Source of the DNA: Marisa cornuarietis | Taxonomy: Eukaryota; Mollusca; Gastropoda; Architaenioglossa; Ampullariidae | NCBI GenBank assembly: GCA_004794655.1 | Contig: SMMW01000379.1 | Coordinates: 100,061 to 164,060, forward strand | Length of the DNA: 64,000 bases | Direction: 5' to 3' | In this document: positions 43,631-52,570 of the stretch, in pieces | How the letters are laid out: every line of letters begins with the position of its first letter | Position numbering within the stretch: position 1 is the stretch's first letter | The notes under the pieces: generated by a model | What the model saw: only the letters and a program-made list of their open reading frames with translations | Told to the model about the DNA's origin: nothing | Database searches by the model: none | Translations under genes and position numbers: made by a program

Positions 43631-46312
43631 TATCATCATGCGAGGGATGCAGATAGTTGAGTGGCGAGGACATTGGCGCCAGAGCCGAGTGGAGTTGAGG
43701 TGTGGCCAGGCAAACTTCCTTCAGTCCACCCGGCTTTTTCGAATGGGTATTCATTTCCATAATGGATTTGAAAATGTAAGCCAGTGAGGGAGGGGACAAA
43801 GGTATTCCGCTGACATAAAGCTTGCCCCCCCAAAAGGGAACAGCTTAATCTCCAGCGAGCAATAAAACGGTACAGGGGACGACTTTTACCTTTCTCATAA
43901 AGCGAGTGACAACTGGAATTAAAATATTTTTGGAGAAGAGGAGAAAACGAGAAAAAATAAACTTTAATGTCGCTTTAAGCGTGGCTATAACTTAATGACT
44001 GGGAAGTTTCTCAGAAAACTACAGGCATTAAAATCTTTTTGTACCGACCGCTTACCTTTCACCAAACTGAGAGAGCAGCTTTCATAGCGGACAGGTGCAA
44101 CAGATGTCAAGTGACAGCTGTATGTCCCTTCGTGATCTTCTTGGGCGTTAGGGATCCCGAGAGTCACGTGATTTGTCACAGTCCCATCAAACTCGTAGCC
44201 AAGACGCGTGTTACAAAACTGATGATCTCTCATCCACTTGCATGAAACTATAACATCTGTACAAATTGCATGTAAATTGTTTAATAGAATAGAATAAAAA
44301 CTCTACATACGGGTAGATCACCATTCTAGGATACCACATAACAAGAATAACACTCAACGTGACTTTGAAGATGAATAGGAAATTTATCTAAGACATCATA
44401 GTATAAAGAAGCTTTACTTTTTTATCTCTGAAGCCTTTCTCATTGCCAAGCTTGCAAAAAAAGAAAAAAAAACACACATCAGAACACAAAGAAACAAAAG
44501 AAGTGAATGATTTTACTTGTTCAACGATGTAAATATATAACTCACAGATATTCATTGCATTGCATTTAATTTGTGATTAAGTCAAGATAAACGCCTTTAA
44601 AATAAAATCAATGGGTTAAGAATCAGTCGCAATACCTTTATAACCACGGCTAGAGTAATGATGGACACTAAAGTCTGCTGTGGTTTTGCTGAGGTCTTCT
44701 GGGAAGTAACATGTTAGTGACGTACGTGAGTTATATGGTACTGAGGGGGCGTCACACATTGTTTTCCCCACTGAAACACATTATCTCCCTTTCAACCACT
44801 GACAGTAAAAGTAACAAAAATAGTTTTAATGAGAATATACATTATTTTGATTTATTGTAACGTTTGCAACCATCTTCAACATGGATTATGACAGTGTTTT
44901 ATCATGTTAAAAAGAATTTTATATGTAGTGCCTACCTGAGTTTGTGTTAACACACCTCACCTAAATTAATATTGAATTCACAGGTCTTAATGTTGTTTGG
45001 ATCCATGTTTGAAAGTTTACAAGCGTATCCTCCAATGTGTTTTCGAGAAACTCGTGGAATCTCTAGTGTCATTTGGTAAGATATTAGTCTGTTAAACTTG
45101 TATCCTTTGTCGATGGTACAGCCCATTCTTCCCGACGTCCACCAGCAGTCCAAAATGTCATCTTCATCTGAATTTGACATAATAATAGGTCTGCTTCTTT
45201 AAAAAAAATCACACAGTACTAAATAATAAATATAAATCAATAACGCAATGAAAGTGCACCACTTTCAGTTATAAAAAATATGTACTGAATAATTTATTTC
45301 TTACTCAGAATTAAAAAAAAAAATCTAGTTGAGAGCAAATCCTCAAAGTGGTGAACAAACCGCAGCAGCATTTACACAGGATTTATTCTATACACACCCA
45401 TCCAGTTCATGTTTTTGTAGAAAGAGACAGAGGCGGTCCTTCTGGTCTCACTGACATTCTCAGGAAAGTGACACGTGACTGAAGTATTGGCAAATGGTTC
45501 AACTGACGGTACGTCACACGTTACACTGCTGTCTGTAACGTTGAAAGGAACGAGAAATTAACGTGTGCAACTACTTTATAATTAAATGTTTCAGAAAATT
45601 CCTCCCTTCTTTGGAAAGTATTAAATGTATTCGCATTTTTTAACTTGAAAATAATGAGTGACAGAATGAGTACTTTCGCTAAAAATCGTCTCCTTGGAGG
45701 TATTAGCGTTCTTTATCATTAAGCAATATATACTTTTTACATCTAAGTGAGAAAAAAAGTTAATCTAACAAAAAACATCTTTGTTCTCAAAAGAAGTCAA
45801 CTTTTCAGAATTTTCTCGTGTTTGGTATTGCAACTCTTGCCAATTCATTCTTGAAGAAACTATGCATTTTGTATATATAAGTCAGAAAACTACTCTTTTT
45901 TACTTATTCAAATAGTTTGATGAAAAAGGGGAATGTGTTTAACACTTTTAAGTATTTTACTGAATGTGAGCTTAAAGGTTCCTAAGAATGCGTATTTATA
46001 CATACTTTCGTAACTGCCTAAATTCATCTACTATAAGCTACACAATTTGCAGAAATCTATACAAAACAATGCAGACACATTCAGCGTCCAATTAGCAAAT
46101 TACAATAATTATCACATAAGTCAAGTACTTGTGCTTCCTCTACAACCAGCATTACGATTTCATTATCATGTCATCATCACATCACATTTCACATTTTAAA
46201 ATCACAAACCTTTCACGTGCTGTGCGCTGGTCAAGAGACGGAGGGTGAAGATGAAGACAACAACTGTGACCACAGGACGTGCAGCCCCCGTCAGGAGTCG
46301 AGTGTCAGTCAT
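28205..46312 (-). CDS. gene C: Ig-TM-NERD-SF1 helicase receptor, 1224 aa
   Basis: Sixteen coding exons, GT-AG throughout: 46312-46210, 45532-45398, 45167-44961, 44770-44636, 44256-44056, 43437-43306, 42348-42145, 41160-41029, 38947-38744, 38552-38456, 38333-38282, 36161-35487, 32632-32427, 29965-29483, 29140-28785, 28557-28205. They sum to 3675 nt (1225 codons with stop) with every phase matching. Protein: signal peptide (1-34), four Ig-like domains (35-148, 149-260, 261-372, 373-484), membrane span (about 487-513), cytoplasmic stub 514-534, NERD 535-759 (Asp677, Glu691, Lys693), linker 760-827, Walker A 887-894, Walker B DE 982-983, helicase C-terminal half 1108-1224. It would be a type I membrane receptor with an intracellular nuclease-related/helicase part. 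The weakest link is the 2.1-kb intron joining stub to NERD: the alternative is two adjacent genes, but the NERD exon has no ATG or promoter of its own and the stub exon has no stop. Confidence 0.78.
28785..29140 (-). CDS. gene C helicase middle exon
   Basis: 356 nt, phase 2 in and 1 out, acceptor TGTGACAG, donor GTAGGT. It encodes VPRLHLWAAS, GWQVEYLTKPLRSPPAVV (motif IV-like) and CVTCGREVASFLHSL. Seven codons shorter than in B because of differences after the motif IV segment. Confidence 0.78.
29483..29965 (-). CDS. gene C P-loop ATPase exon
   Basis: 483 nt, phase 2 at both ends. LFVTGPPGTGKTVVLLMMG is Walker A and SLYVIADE is Walker B. The first 140 or so bases after FCVPATT are identical to gene B (29817-29956 here), while the rest shows many differences, some of them amino-acid changes. 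Confidence 0.88.
29977..30362. repeat. local ~125-bp duplication in gene C intron
   Basis: The segment after the ATPase exon (29977-30105; ACAAGAAGTAC, GTATTATGAATAATTGATAA, AAATCATTTGTCGCTGC) recurs diverged at about 30238-30362. No coding potential. Confidence 0.55.
31300..31555. repeat. diverged ~28-bp minisatellite
   Basis: About eight imperfect copies of a unit like TTGACAGTAAGGAGATGTGA followed by TCCATCA, in the intron between linker and ATPase exons of gene C. Confidence 0.7.
31990..32035. repeat. (GT)n microsatellite
   Basis: About 22 GT units; a (TC)n and (TA)n run lies just upstream at 31905-31938. Confidence 0.96.
32427..32632 (-). CDS. gene C linker exon
   Basis: 206 nt, phase 0 in and 2 out, acceptor TTTTACAG, donor GTAAAC. 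DLCRCLGTRDAADIAGV, ELEHWWQRRVAGAGPDSH and a final LYKELVAR. Same exon as in A and B; 32511-32581 is base-identical in all three. Confidence 0.83.
32701..33654 (+). mobile_element. solo LTR with 4-bp target duplication
   Basis: Begins TGTAAC and ends GTTACA, flanked on both sides by ACTG (32697-32700 and 33655-33658). Inside are a TATAAA at about 33320 and an AATAAA at 33552-33557 in correct order for U3-R-U5 on the + strand. No internal retroviral genes remain, so it is a recombined solo LTR in the gene C intron, opposite to the gene. Confidence 0.75.
33683..34860 (-). mobile_element. CR1/L2-like LINE, 5'-truncated
   Basis: Minus-strand reverse transcriptase C-terminal part: YADDTQLY near 34815, then a mostly open frame 34616-34068 with RNLGFIVTDD, RLDYCNSLLAG, RVQNSAARLVLRTR, LHWLPIRSRIQYK and LRSSS, the standard tail of this LINE group. 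A stop interrupts the piece upstream of 34616. The 3' end (33683) carries TTTTTATAGCGCATA. It lies in gene C's intron, same strand as the gene. Confidence 0.85.
34990..35190 (-). mobile_element. tRNA-derived SINE head
   Basis: On the minus strand an A-box-like TAGCCTAGTAGCTGAAGC (about 35180-35163) is followed by a B box GGTTCAATTCC (35140-35130) at tRNA-like spacing, then unrelated sequence. This is the RNA polymerase III promoter layout of a tRNA-derived SINE; a functional tRNA is not formed. Confidence 0.6.
35487..36161 (-). CDS. gene C NERD domain exon
   Basis: 675 nt (225 codons), phase 0 at both ends, donor GTGAGT. The acceptor is a NAGNAG (CAGCAG), so the exon may begin at 36161 or 36158 with or without one Gln. 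FPDLDSSPYFLPP, short linker, then DFDVLLIHRHYGLVTCEVK: Asp677, Glu691 and Lys693 are intact. Five residues are missing after CEVKAF compared with A and B. No in-frame ATG precedes FCQKW. Confidence 0.87.
36162..38281. other. gene C intron (stub to NERD)
   Basis: No KH-like exon, start exon or promoter like those of A and B is visible here. The + strand frame 38009-38227 shows no domain. I see no other exon on the minus strand. Confidence 0.5.
38282..38333 (-). CDS. gene C cytoplasmic stub exon
   Basis: 52 nt, acceptor TTTATTACAG, donor GTAAGA, phase 2 in and phase 0 out. It encodes TLSEKTVEEKPLLSSEK after the split Arg. EEKPLL fits the acidic dileucine sorting signal [DE]xxxL[LI]. Phase 0 exit matches the NERD exon entry, which is the main evidence for the fusion. 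Confidence 0.65.
38456..38552 (-). CDS. gene C transmembrane exon
   Basis: 97 nt, phase 1 in and 2 out, acceptor TTACTTTCAG, donor GTGAGA. It encodes VPAVVLTVAIVVVMLIPLSL and VILILIF followed by KRR, a single membrane span with a basic stop-transfer end, type I orientation. Confidence 0.85.
38744..41160 (-). CDS. gene C Ig-like domain 4 (two exons)
   Basis: Exons 41160-41029 and 38947-38744, phase 1 at each border. First half has FCNISS and SLTCTF; second half has LSCTWLKDQLKC, EFNNIVTDQLVITV and SRDHNGSYACHV, the strand C Trp and the strand F Tyr-x-Cys of an Ig fold. Six Cys in total. Very similar to domain 3, so a recent duplication. The long intron holds a CA repeat and a MITE. Confidence 0.8.
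39765..40084. mobile_element. MITE-like element with repeated inverted ends
   Basis: The left end is an array of about seven units of CCGGACACTTAATCC and close variants (39765-39870); the right end (40048-40084) has two inverse units GGATTAAGTGTCCGG. The AT-rich middle has no frame. It lies in the intron of Ig domain 4. Confidence 0.7.
40878..40920. repeat. (CA)n microsatellite
   Basis: About 21 CA units in the intron of Ig domain 4. Confidence 0.96.
42145..43437 (-). CDS. gene C Ig-like domain 3 (two exons)
   Basis: Exons 43437-43306 and 42348-42145, phase 1 at each border. FCNISS and LLTCTF in the first half; LSCTWLKDQLNC, EFNNIVTDHLVITV and SRDHNSTHACHV in the second. In the F strand the usual Tyr before Cys is His-Ala here. 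Exon sizes are identical to domain 4 (132 and 204 nt). Confidence 0.8.
43500..43640. repeat. (ATC)n microsatellite
   Basis: About 45 ATC units with a few TCAATCA interruptions near 43564-43590, in the intron between Ig domains 3 and 2. Confidence 0.97.
44056..44770 (-). CDS. gene C Ig-like domain 2 (two exons)
   Basis: Exons 44770-44636 and 44256-44056, phase 1 at each border. First half MCDAPSVPYNSRTSLTCYFP; second half SCKWMRDHQFC, GYEFDGTVTNHVTLGIP, EDHEGTYSCHL, a good Ig F-strand DxGxYxC-type motif. Six Cys spaced as in the other domains. Confidence 0.8.
44961..45532 (-). CDS. gene C Ig-like domain 1 (two exons)
   Basis: Exons 45532-45398 and 45167-44961, phase 1 at each border. First half VTCDVPSVEP and SVTCHFPENVS; second half LDCWWTSGRMGC, RLISYQMTLEIP, HIGGYACKL. 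Most N-terminal and most diverged of the four, so the likely ligand-facing domain. Donor GTGTGT of the first exon is weak. Confidence 0.78.
46210..46312 (-). CDS. gene C signal peptide exon
   Basis: ATG at 46312; 34 codons and one base, donor GTTTGT. MTDTRLLTGAARPVVTVVVF then IFTLRLLTSAQ: basic n-region, hydrophobic core, and a small-residue cleavage site around TSA. Phase 1 exit fits the Ig exons. Confidence 0.8.
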
Positions 46313-46330
46313 TGTTCCACCGCTCTGTGA

Positions 46331-46348
46331 TTACCACATGTATATCAT
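46331..46348 (-). promoter_or_regulatory. upstream ORF in gene C leader
   Basis: ATG ATA TAC ATG TGG TAA, five codons, ending 18 bases before the main ATG, within the predicted leader. It may reduce translation of the main frame. Confidence 0.45.
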
Positions 46349-46402
46349 CTCGTTATACCAATACACACACGGTGACCTGTACAACACAACAACAAAACTG
46401 GA

Positions 46403-46491
46403 GTTATATATCTCTGGTAGTAAAAAAAAATTCTCCTGGTAGGTGGCCGCAAATCGTCAAACTTGTGACTAGGATATTTTCGGGATTTCCC
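46403..46491 (-). promoter_or_regulatory. gene C promoter: TATA box and kappaB-type site
   Basis: TATATAA on the minus strand at 46410-46404, 92 bases before the ATG. GGGATTTCCC, a perfect palindromic-type match to the NF-kappaB consensus GGGRNWYYCC, at 46482-46491, 72 bases upstream of the TATA box. Together they suggest an inducible, immune-type promoter. One 10-mer can occur by chance. Confidence 0.55.
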
Positions 46492-49400
46492 CAAGCTTCA
46501 TATAACATGCACCGCCGTAATCCATAAGATAAATTTTTCAGCTATGGAGAGAAGGATTTTTGTAGCAACTCGTACACTGGGCTATAGCACTTAGTGTCCG
46601 TGTTAGCTTCACAATGTCAAGGAACGTCAGTGTTACGATGGCAGTAACACGTCACGATGAGCTCTACGTGATCTCCCAACCCATAATGAGCTACATTCCC
46701 CTCTATTAACTGGTTGGCCTATGGCGGGTATGGGCGTCGATTACCACGTAGGTCCATTTCTAATAACTGAACATCTGTAATAGCTCTGCCATATCGTAGC
46801 AAAATTTGAATGATTGCACAGTCCTATAATAATTGTAGCAAAAAGGCTATGAAGAGACGGCTTGATCCGACGCGCACAAAATTTATCTCTAAGCGTGCAT
46901 CAGCTACTTAATAATAATATATCCACACCAATAGTAAGCAAAATAACTGTACACATTGTCTTGTAACTATCTGCACTATGTGTAAGCACTAATATGTTAC
47001 AGCGGCAATAACATTAGTAACTGTACACGCTGTTACTTCCAACGTATTCCTCGTCCCATCCCCGTAATACTAAAGGAGAGAAATTACAACGTGACATTGT
47101 TGAAAGATTAGTTGAAGTTAAAACAACACTGGACCTATTTCAGGCGACTTTCTCTTGATCCAGTGATAGCCTGTAATGTCACCAACGGCCTCATTATTAC
47201 ATAACCGCTGCCAGGCAGCTGACACTCGATCTCCTAACCGATTCTGAGAGTGAGTCATCATATGATAACTCAGACTGAGAAAGGTGAGGATGAGAAACAT
47301 GCTGCAACGATAACAGAGAAGCAACGAGCTGCTGTTGGTAAAGAGGCTTGCCAGCGACCACTTGATAACTTCTTCTGAAAGTTCAACAAATCATTTCCCT
47401 CAAGATCGACTGTATAGGGCGCATTGCCCACATGTTTTTGTGTGTTCAGTGACAAGTAATTGAAAATAGAGACTTTTTACATATTCCATATAATTAAAAC
47501 ACTTTTATCTAGTTTCTACGTTAGAAAGCGACGAATGTGTTAGTGATCATTTAACGTTTTTCTTAAGCCCGTTGAAGACGTTCTAAATCCAAGAGAAATC
47601 TAAAATATTTAAAGACTGTGAACCATCAGATTTCTCAAGTGAAAAAAGGCTTCAGATCCCTTTAAAACAAACGGCAGAAAGAAATATGGACAAAATATTA
47701 CCTTTCCTGAACTACACACCACAAAAATCACTTTTTAGTGTGGTTGCTTGGACACACGTGACACCCATGAGTGTCCAGCTCCGACTAACGTTTCATTAGC
47801 TCTAAATCAATGTTTCTGTCCTTTCTCTTGGCAAAAACTTTAATTCTATTGTTTTCATTAATCTTGTGGTAGAGGATGGCTTAGATGCCAGGCGAAGGCC
47901 AGATGGCTGTTTGGCTGCTCAACAGCTCTGCGTGGTGCGAAAAGTTTGCATTGTCCAGATGATAAAAGTGGCTTTAGATGAAGGTGTTTTTATGTAGTCA
48001 TGCATGTGTTATGATGTAGCGCTTTGTCTTATCTTCTAACTCATTTTTCGTTTTGAAACAGCGCACTTTTCTGAGCTATAAGTTTCCTCTGAAATTAATA
48101 AATCTTGTCATTTGCCAAAGAAATTTTACTTTGTGTTAACAGCACCATGCTCAGTAAATGTACATGTTTTCAACAAGAACTACAATGTTGCTCTCTACAA
48201 ATGTTTCACAGACAATAGTCACTTTACTCATTACCAAGACGTGAATATAAATACACGTGTTACCAAAACAAGACCCCGTAGACAACAGAAATGTAGTTCT
48301 GACAGCTAAATGGTGTACCTTTCAATGCTATGAACACAATATTTACTGAACATCAAAATGATAATAGGAGTTATGTGATTTAACGAGTCATGAATTCATT
48401 TCACCTCATTATATAACTAAATGATTACGTATTTATGATGGAGTAACGGAAGACACGAGGAATAATGAAGACAGGTGTTGGTGAATGAGTGACAAACAGA
48501 TAACATACGGTGACAGGTGTGCAAGCAAGATTCACTGGCTTCCTCACTAGCAGATATTGATTACGAAGCTGCTTCCATTGATTTTCACTGCCTTCACTGT
48601 AATGGGAAAAGCGGATAGCCCAGTATTTAAGACGCTGATATCTGAACTCTGAGGCGCACCGTGCCATACCCGTCACACTCAGCTCACTTCTCGCAGATGA
48701 CTAAGCTGGCGGGAATATGTTCCTGACTAGAAAGAGGTGGGTATTTTAAATGCGGAAAAGGTCATGGATAACTTACATAATACTGTAATAGTTTTCTTGC
48801 TATTAATATTACCCAACAGTGTAAAACAGCAAAAGCTATCGAGCGATCAAAACAGCTTCATTTTCTTCACTTAAAATAATAAATAATAAATAACAACCTC
48901 TGGCAAGAGATAAGTCACAGTGCTTGGAGGCCGATGTGATTTGAATAGTAATAATTTCACCTGTCATGTCAGTAACTTCACACGTTGCTGACCAACGTAT
49001 TTAAATGTAAGCTTTCTGTGAGTGTCACATGTACATTGGTTATATATATATAGAGAGAGAGATTGTTAATCTCGAAAATGTCTCCATTAAAAAGAGACTA
49101 TAAAAACACTTTATAGAAAACACTTGATATAAGCTTACCAACCCAGGCTGTCTTTGTACCCACTCACATTCGGGGTCAAATTCTATACTGGGTGGTCTAC
49201 AGAGAAGAAAATTGTCTTCTTAAGTCGTCAACCATGTGTTGTCCCCGGACAATATTTTGTATGCTGTGCACACTGGACTTTTTTTTACAGTTATGCTGCC
49301 TGCTTAAAGGTAAGTGCATCGCCTGGCCTCTTTAAACATGGAGGCTTTTAAGACCGTCAGCATTCTGCCTGAATCGGCCATTACCGAGCTGGTTTTCACT

Positions 49401-49959
49401 CCCCATTCTATGCTGGATAGTTTTACGCCCTAGTGACCCATCGCCTTGTCTCCAAGCCTTTCCGCTCTCCTTCGCATAACACTCTGGGTCCTAAACTTCT
49501 GAAAGACAAACGGGAACGGAGACGAGCACAGCGGGTGACAAGTAACTAGAGTCAACGTGCACCCTCAGATGTTATAGACGGCCAGGAATCGTGTTACAGA
49601 CATTGTTCACCGTGCAAAGTCAACGGTCTACTCTGAAAAAAAATCTTGCCGGAAAAACCACTAAACAGCTATTTAACTCTAGTTACAGTCTGCTTGGAAA
49701 AACCACTGGTACTCCACTCCTGTCAGTGTTTTTCTGCACAAGAACTTCCTCAGAAATTTTCTGATTTCTTCACCAGTGAGATTGTATTGATAGACGCTTT
49801 AGTCGGTGAAGCGTTAGAGTGGTTAGACAGATGAAAGTGTTGAATGTTTGCGAGGCTGTTTTGATTGTACGGTGTGGGATTTTTTTTTACATGTGATTGC
49901 CTTGATGAACTGATACTACTTTTTGTGTTGATTTTGTAATACCCAGAAAAACCATTGTT
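46492..49959. other. intergenic upstream of gene C, nothing recognised
   Basis: Several frames of 60-83 codons exist but none has a domain, splice context or codon pattern that I can support. A short TA/GA run lies at about 49041-49063. Confidence 0.4.
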
Positions 49960-51130
49960 ATATTTCCCAACAACAAACCAGGAGCTTGAAAAACGTATTT
50001 ATTTCACCGGTGATGCCCCAGCAAAAACATTTGCGGACAGAGAGGTAAGGGTCGCGATCAAAAGGGCGAAAAAGAGAATATAAAGAGAAGATAGAGCTAC
50101 GGTACTGTGCTGGCGACCTTCTTTAAGTCCATGGCTTCTGTTAATCAGAAGATGGACTGCACTGGAAAATCAGTCAAACTCAACGGCGTGAGCGACCAGC
50201 ACTTGCCAAATGTTTTGAATAATTTCTATGCACGTTTTGAGAACCATGATTTTTCTGATAGAGTTAGAGAAATTAGTCGCTTGTCCCCGATAACAACATA
50301 GTAATTTCTCAAGTCCGTGTGACAGAAATGCTAAAGCGGGTCAAGGTCAACAAGTCACAGGGGCCTGATGGGATTTGTGGGCGTGTCTTGCACTTCTGTG
50401 CTGTTCAGTTGGGAGGAGTGTTTCAACATCTCTTTCAACTCTCTCGAGACTCAGGGGACATTCCAGCACTTTGGAAACTTTCCAAGATCGTCCCAGTTCC
50501 TAAAAAAACTAATCCTAGTCAACCCAAAGATTTTCGGCCAATATTCTAACCTCCCTCATAATGTAAACTCTTGAGAAAATTGTCAAACTCTCATCTTAAC
50601 ATCTGTAGAGAGTAAACTGGACCCACTGCAATTTGCTTACAGGAAGGGGAGGGGTGTTGACGATGCAAAGTTGTTTATTCTGAACAGACTGTGTAAACAA
50701 TTGGAAAAAGGCCAAGACACATGCCAGATTATTCTTCCCAGATTTTAGTTCTGCATTTAATACAGTGCAACCATTCCTTCTGGCTCTGAGACTGATTTCT
50801 GACTTTAATCTTCCACACCAACTGGTTTCATGGATAGTGGATTTTTGTTTTACATGCAGACAGCAGAGGGTTTATGTTAATAGTAGTTATTATAATACCG
50901 TTGTAACAAGCACTGGCTCCCCACAAGGCTGTTGTCTATCACCCATTATTTATCATGTACACTGACAGCTGCTTACTCCCAGTGTGATACATAATAAACC
51001 TGTTGAAATTCCTAACTCCTCCAGGTATCTGGGAACTATTTTTGATAATCAGCTCAAATGGAATTTAAGCACTGAGCACACTGTTAAACGTGGCCATCAA
51101 AGAATGTACCTGCTGAGTAAGTTAAATAGT
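49960..51130 (+). mobile_element. decayed Rex1-like LINE reverse transcriptase
   Basis: Pieces in different frames: NNFYARFENHDFSD, VNKSQGPDGICGRVL, KIVPVPKKTNPSQPKDFRPI, a QFAYRKGRGVDD-like part, GSPQGCCLSPIIYHVH and SSRYLGTIFDNQLKW. These follow the order of the intact copy at 11.5-13.2 kb, with several frameshifts and a gap over the ADD box, so it is an old, dead copy. Confidence 0.8.
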
Positions 51131-51136
51131 TTTTCA

Positions 51137-51198
51137 GTGATGACGATGACGATGACGACGACGACGACGACGATGACGATGACGATGATGATGATGAT

Positions 51199-51233
<35 letters not shown>

Positions 51234-51236
51234 TGC

Positions 51237-51295
<59 letters not shown>

Positions 51296-51296
51296 T
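51137..51296. repeat. GAT/GAC trinucleotide array
   Basis: About 50 units mixing GAT and GAC, on the boundary between the + strand Rex1-like fragment and the minus-strand CR1/L2-like fragment. It probably grew from the simple-sequence tail of one of them. Confidence 0.95.
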
Positions 51297-52570
51297 CGTT
51301 TTATAATGCGCCAGTCTCCGCATCGTAGAGATACGCTCAATGCGCAGTGATCCCAACAGCCACCAGACTGCAAGTCAAATGATCATGTTCAAACAACAAA
51401 ATGCAGATGAAAAACCTAGTCCATTTGAAACAAGTGAGTCTTCAGTTTTTTCTTCAAAGTTGCAAGACTATCAGACTCCTTGGTCGAGAGGGGAAGCGAG
51501 TTCCACAGAAGCGGGGCTACATTTGAGAAGGATCTAAAACCCATTGTCTTTTTGTTTGTGTTCCCTGTCTGAACATTTGGTCGACTTAGTCTGGATTGGG
51601 CTGCTGAAAAGGTGCGTTTTCAGTGCACATTTCAAGGATTCAATGGTGGGTAGGTGGCGGATGGTAAAAAGGGAGAAAGTTGCCTTGTTTCGCTGCACAG
51701 TAACTAAAAACCTCTAACCATAGGTTATTGTTCTGGTGACAGAAATAGGAGACGGTCGTCAGACGAGGATTGTAGTTGCCTGGTCCGGACGTAGGAGAGA
51801 AATAATCAGGGCAGAAAAATGCAAAGAAATTAAAATACAGCACAGACAGTTTGTACTGAATGCGAGAACAGACGGGTAGCCAGTGTAGAAAACGAAGGAG
51901 AGGAGTGACATGGTCCCGTTTCCTTGCTCTAAGCACCAGACGTGCAGCGGAGTTCTGTACTCTCTGGAGTCTCTGAATGAGGGATGAGAAGCAGCCTGCC
52001 AGCAGGGAGTTGCAGTAGCCAAGTCGAGAAAGAACAAACGCACAGACAAGAGTGTTGGTAGCGCGTGTAGAGAGAAAGTGGCGAATGGCAGAGTGACAAA
52101 CAGCTGTAACTTGCCTATTAATGGTAATGTCTACAGAAACAATAAATCCTAGATTCCTGACGTATTAAGTGAAGGTGATGTTGGTTGCGCCCACCTTGCT
52201 GTGATAGGGAAGACTGACGAGCAAAGGTTATTTTTTCTTCTAGTGCAAAGGAAGGCTTTCGTTTGATGATCGTTTAGATTAGGTTTGTTGAACATCCCTT
52301 GACATTGTTAATATGGCTTCTATGGTGCTAGTTGCAGAGTGAAACTCAGTACAGTGAAGCAGTAAAGCTGCGTGTCGTCAGCATATAATTGATGAGAAAA
52401 ATAGTGAGACTGGATGCACGATGAAAGTGATTTATTGGACAGAATAAACAGAACTTGACCGAGTACTGACCCCTGGGGGACCCCAAAGGAATATGGAACA
52501 GGACGAGATGTTTGATCATCAACGAACATGCTGTGTAGCTGGCAGCAGGAAGTGAATGCTAACATTGTGG
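51297..52570 (-). mobile_element. CR1/L2-like LINE, 5'-truncated
   Basis: Minus-strand reverse transcriptase tail: PQGSVLGQVLFIL and YADDTQLY (52565-52320), then ALHVW/RVQNS-type and FLHWLPVCSRIQYKLSVL pieces in two frames (52049-51640). The 3' end near 51297 has ATAATGCGCCAGT. Same family as the copy at 34 kb but more broken. Confidence 0.8.

Noticed and set aside
43462..43656. poly-Ser and poly-Asp frames over the ATC array
   Set aside because: Translation of a microsatellite in an intron.
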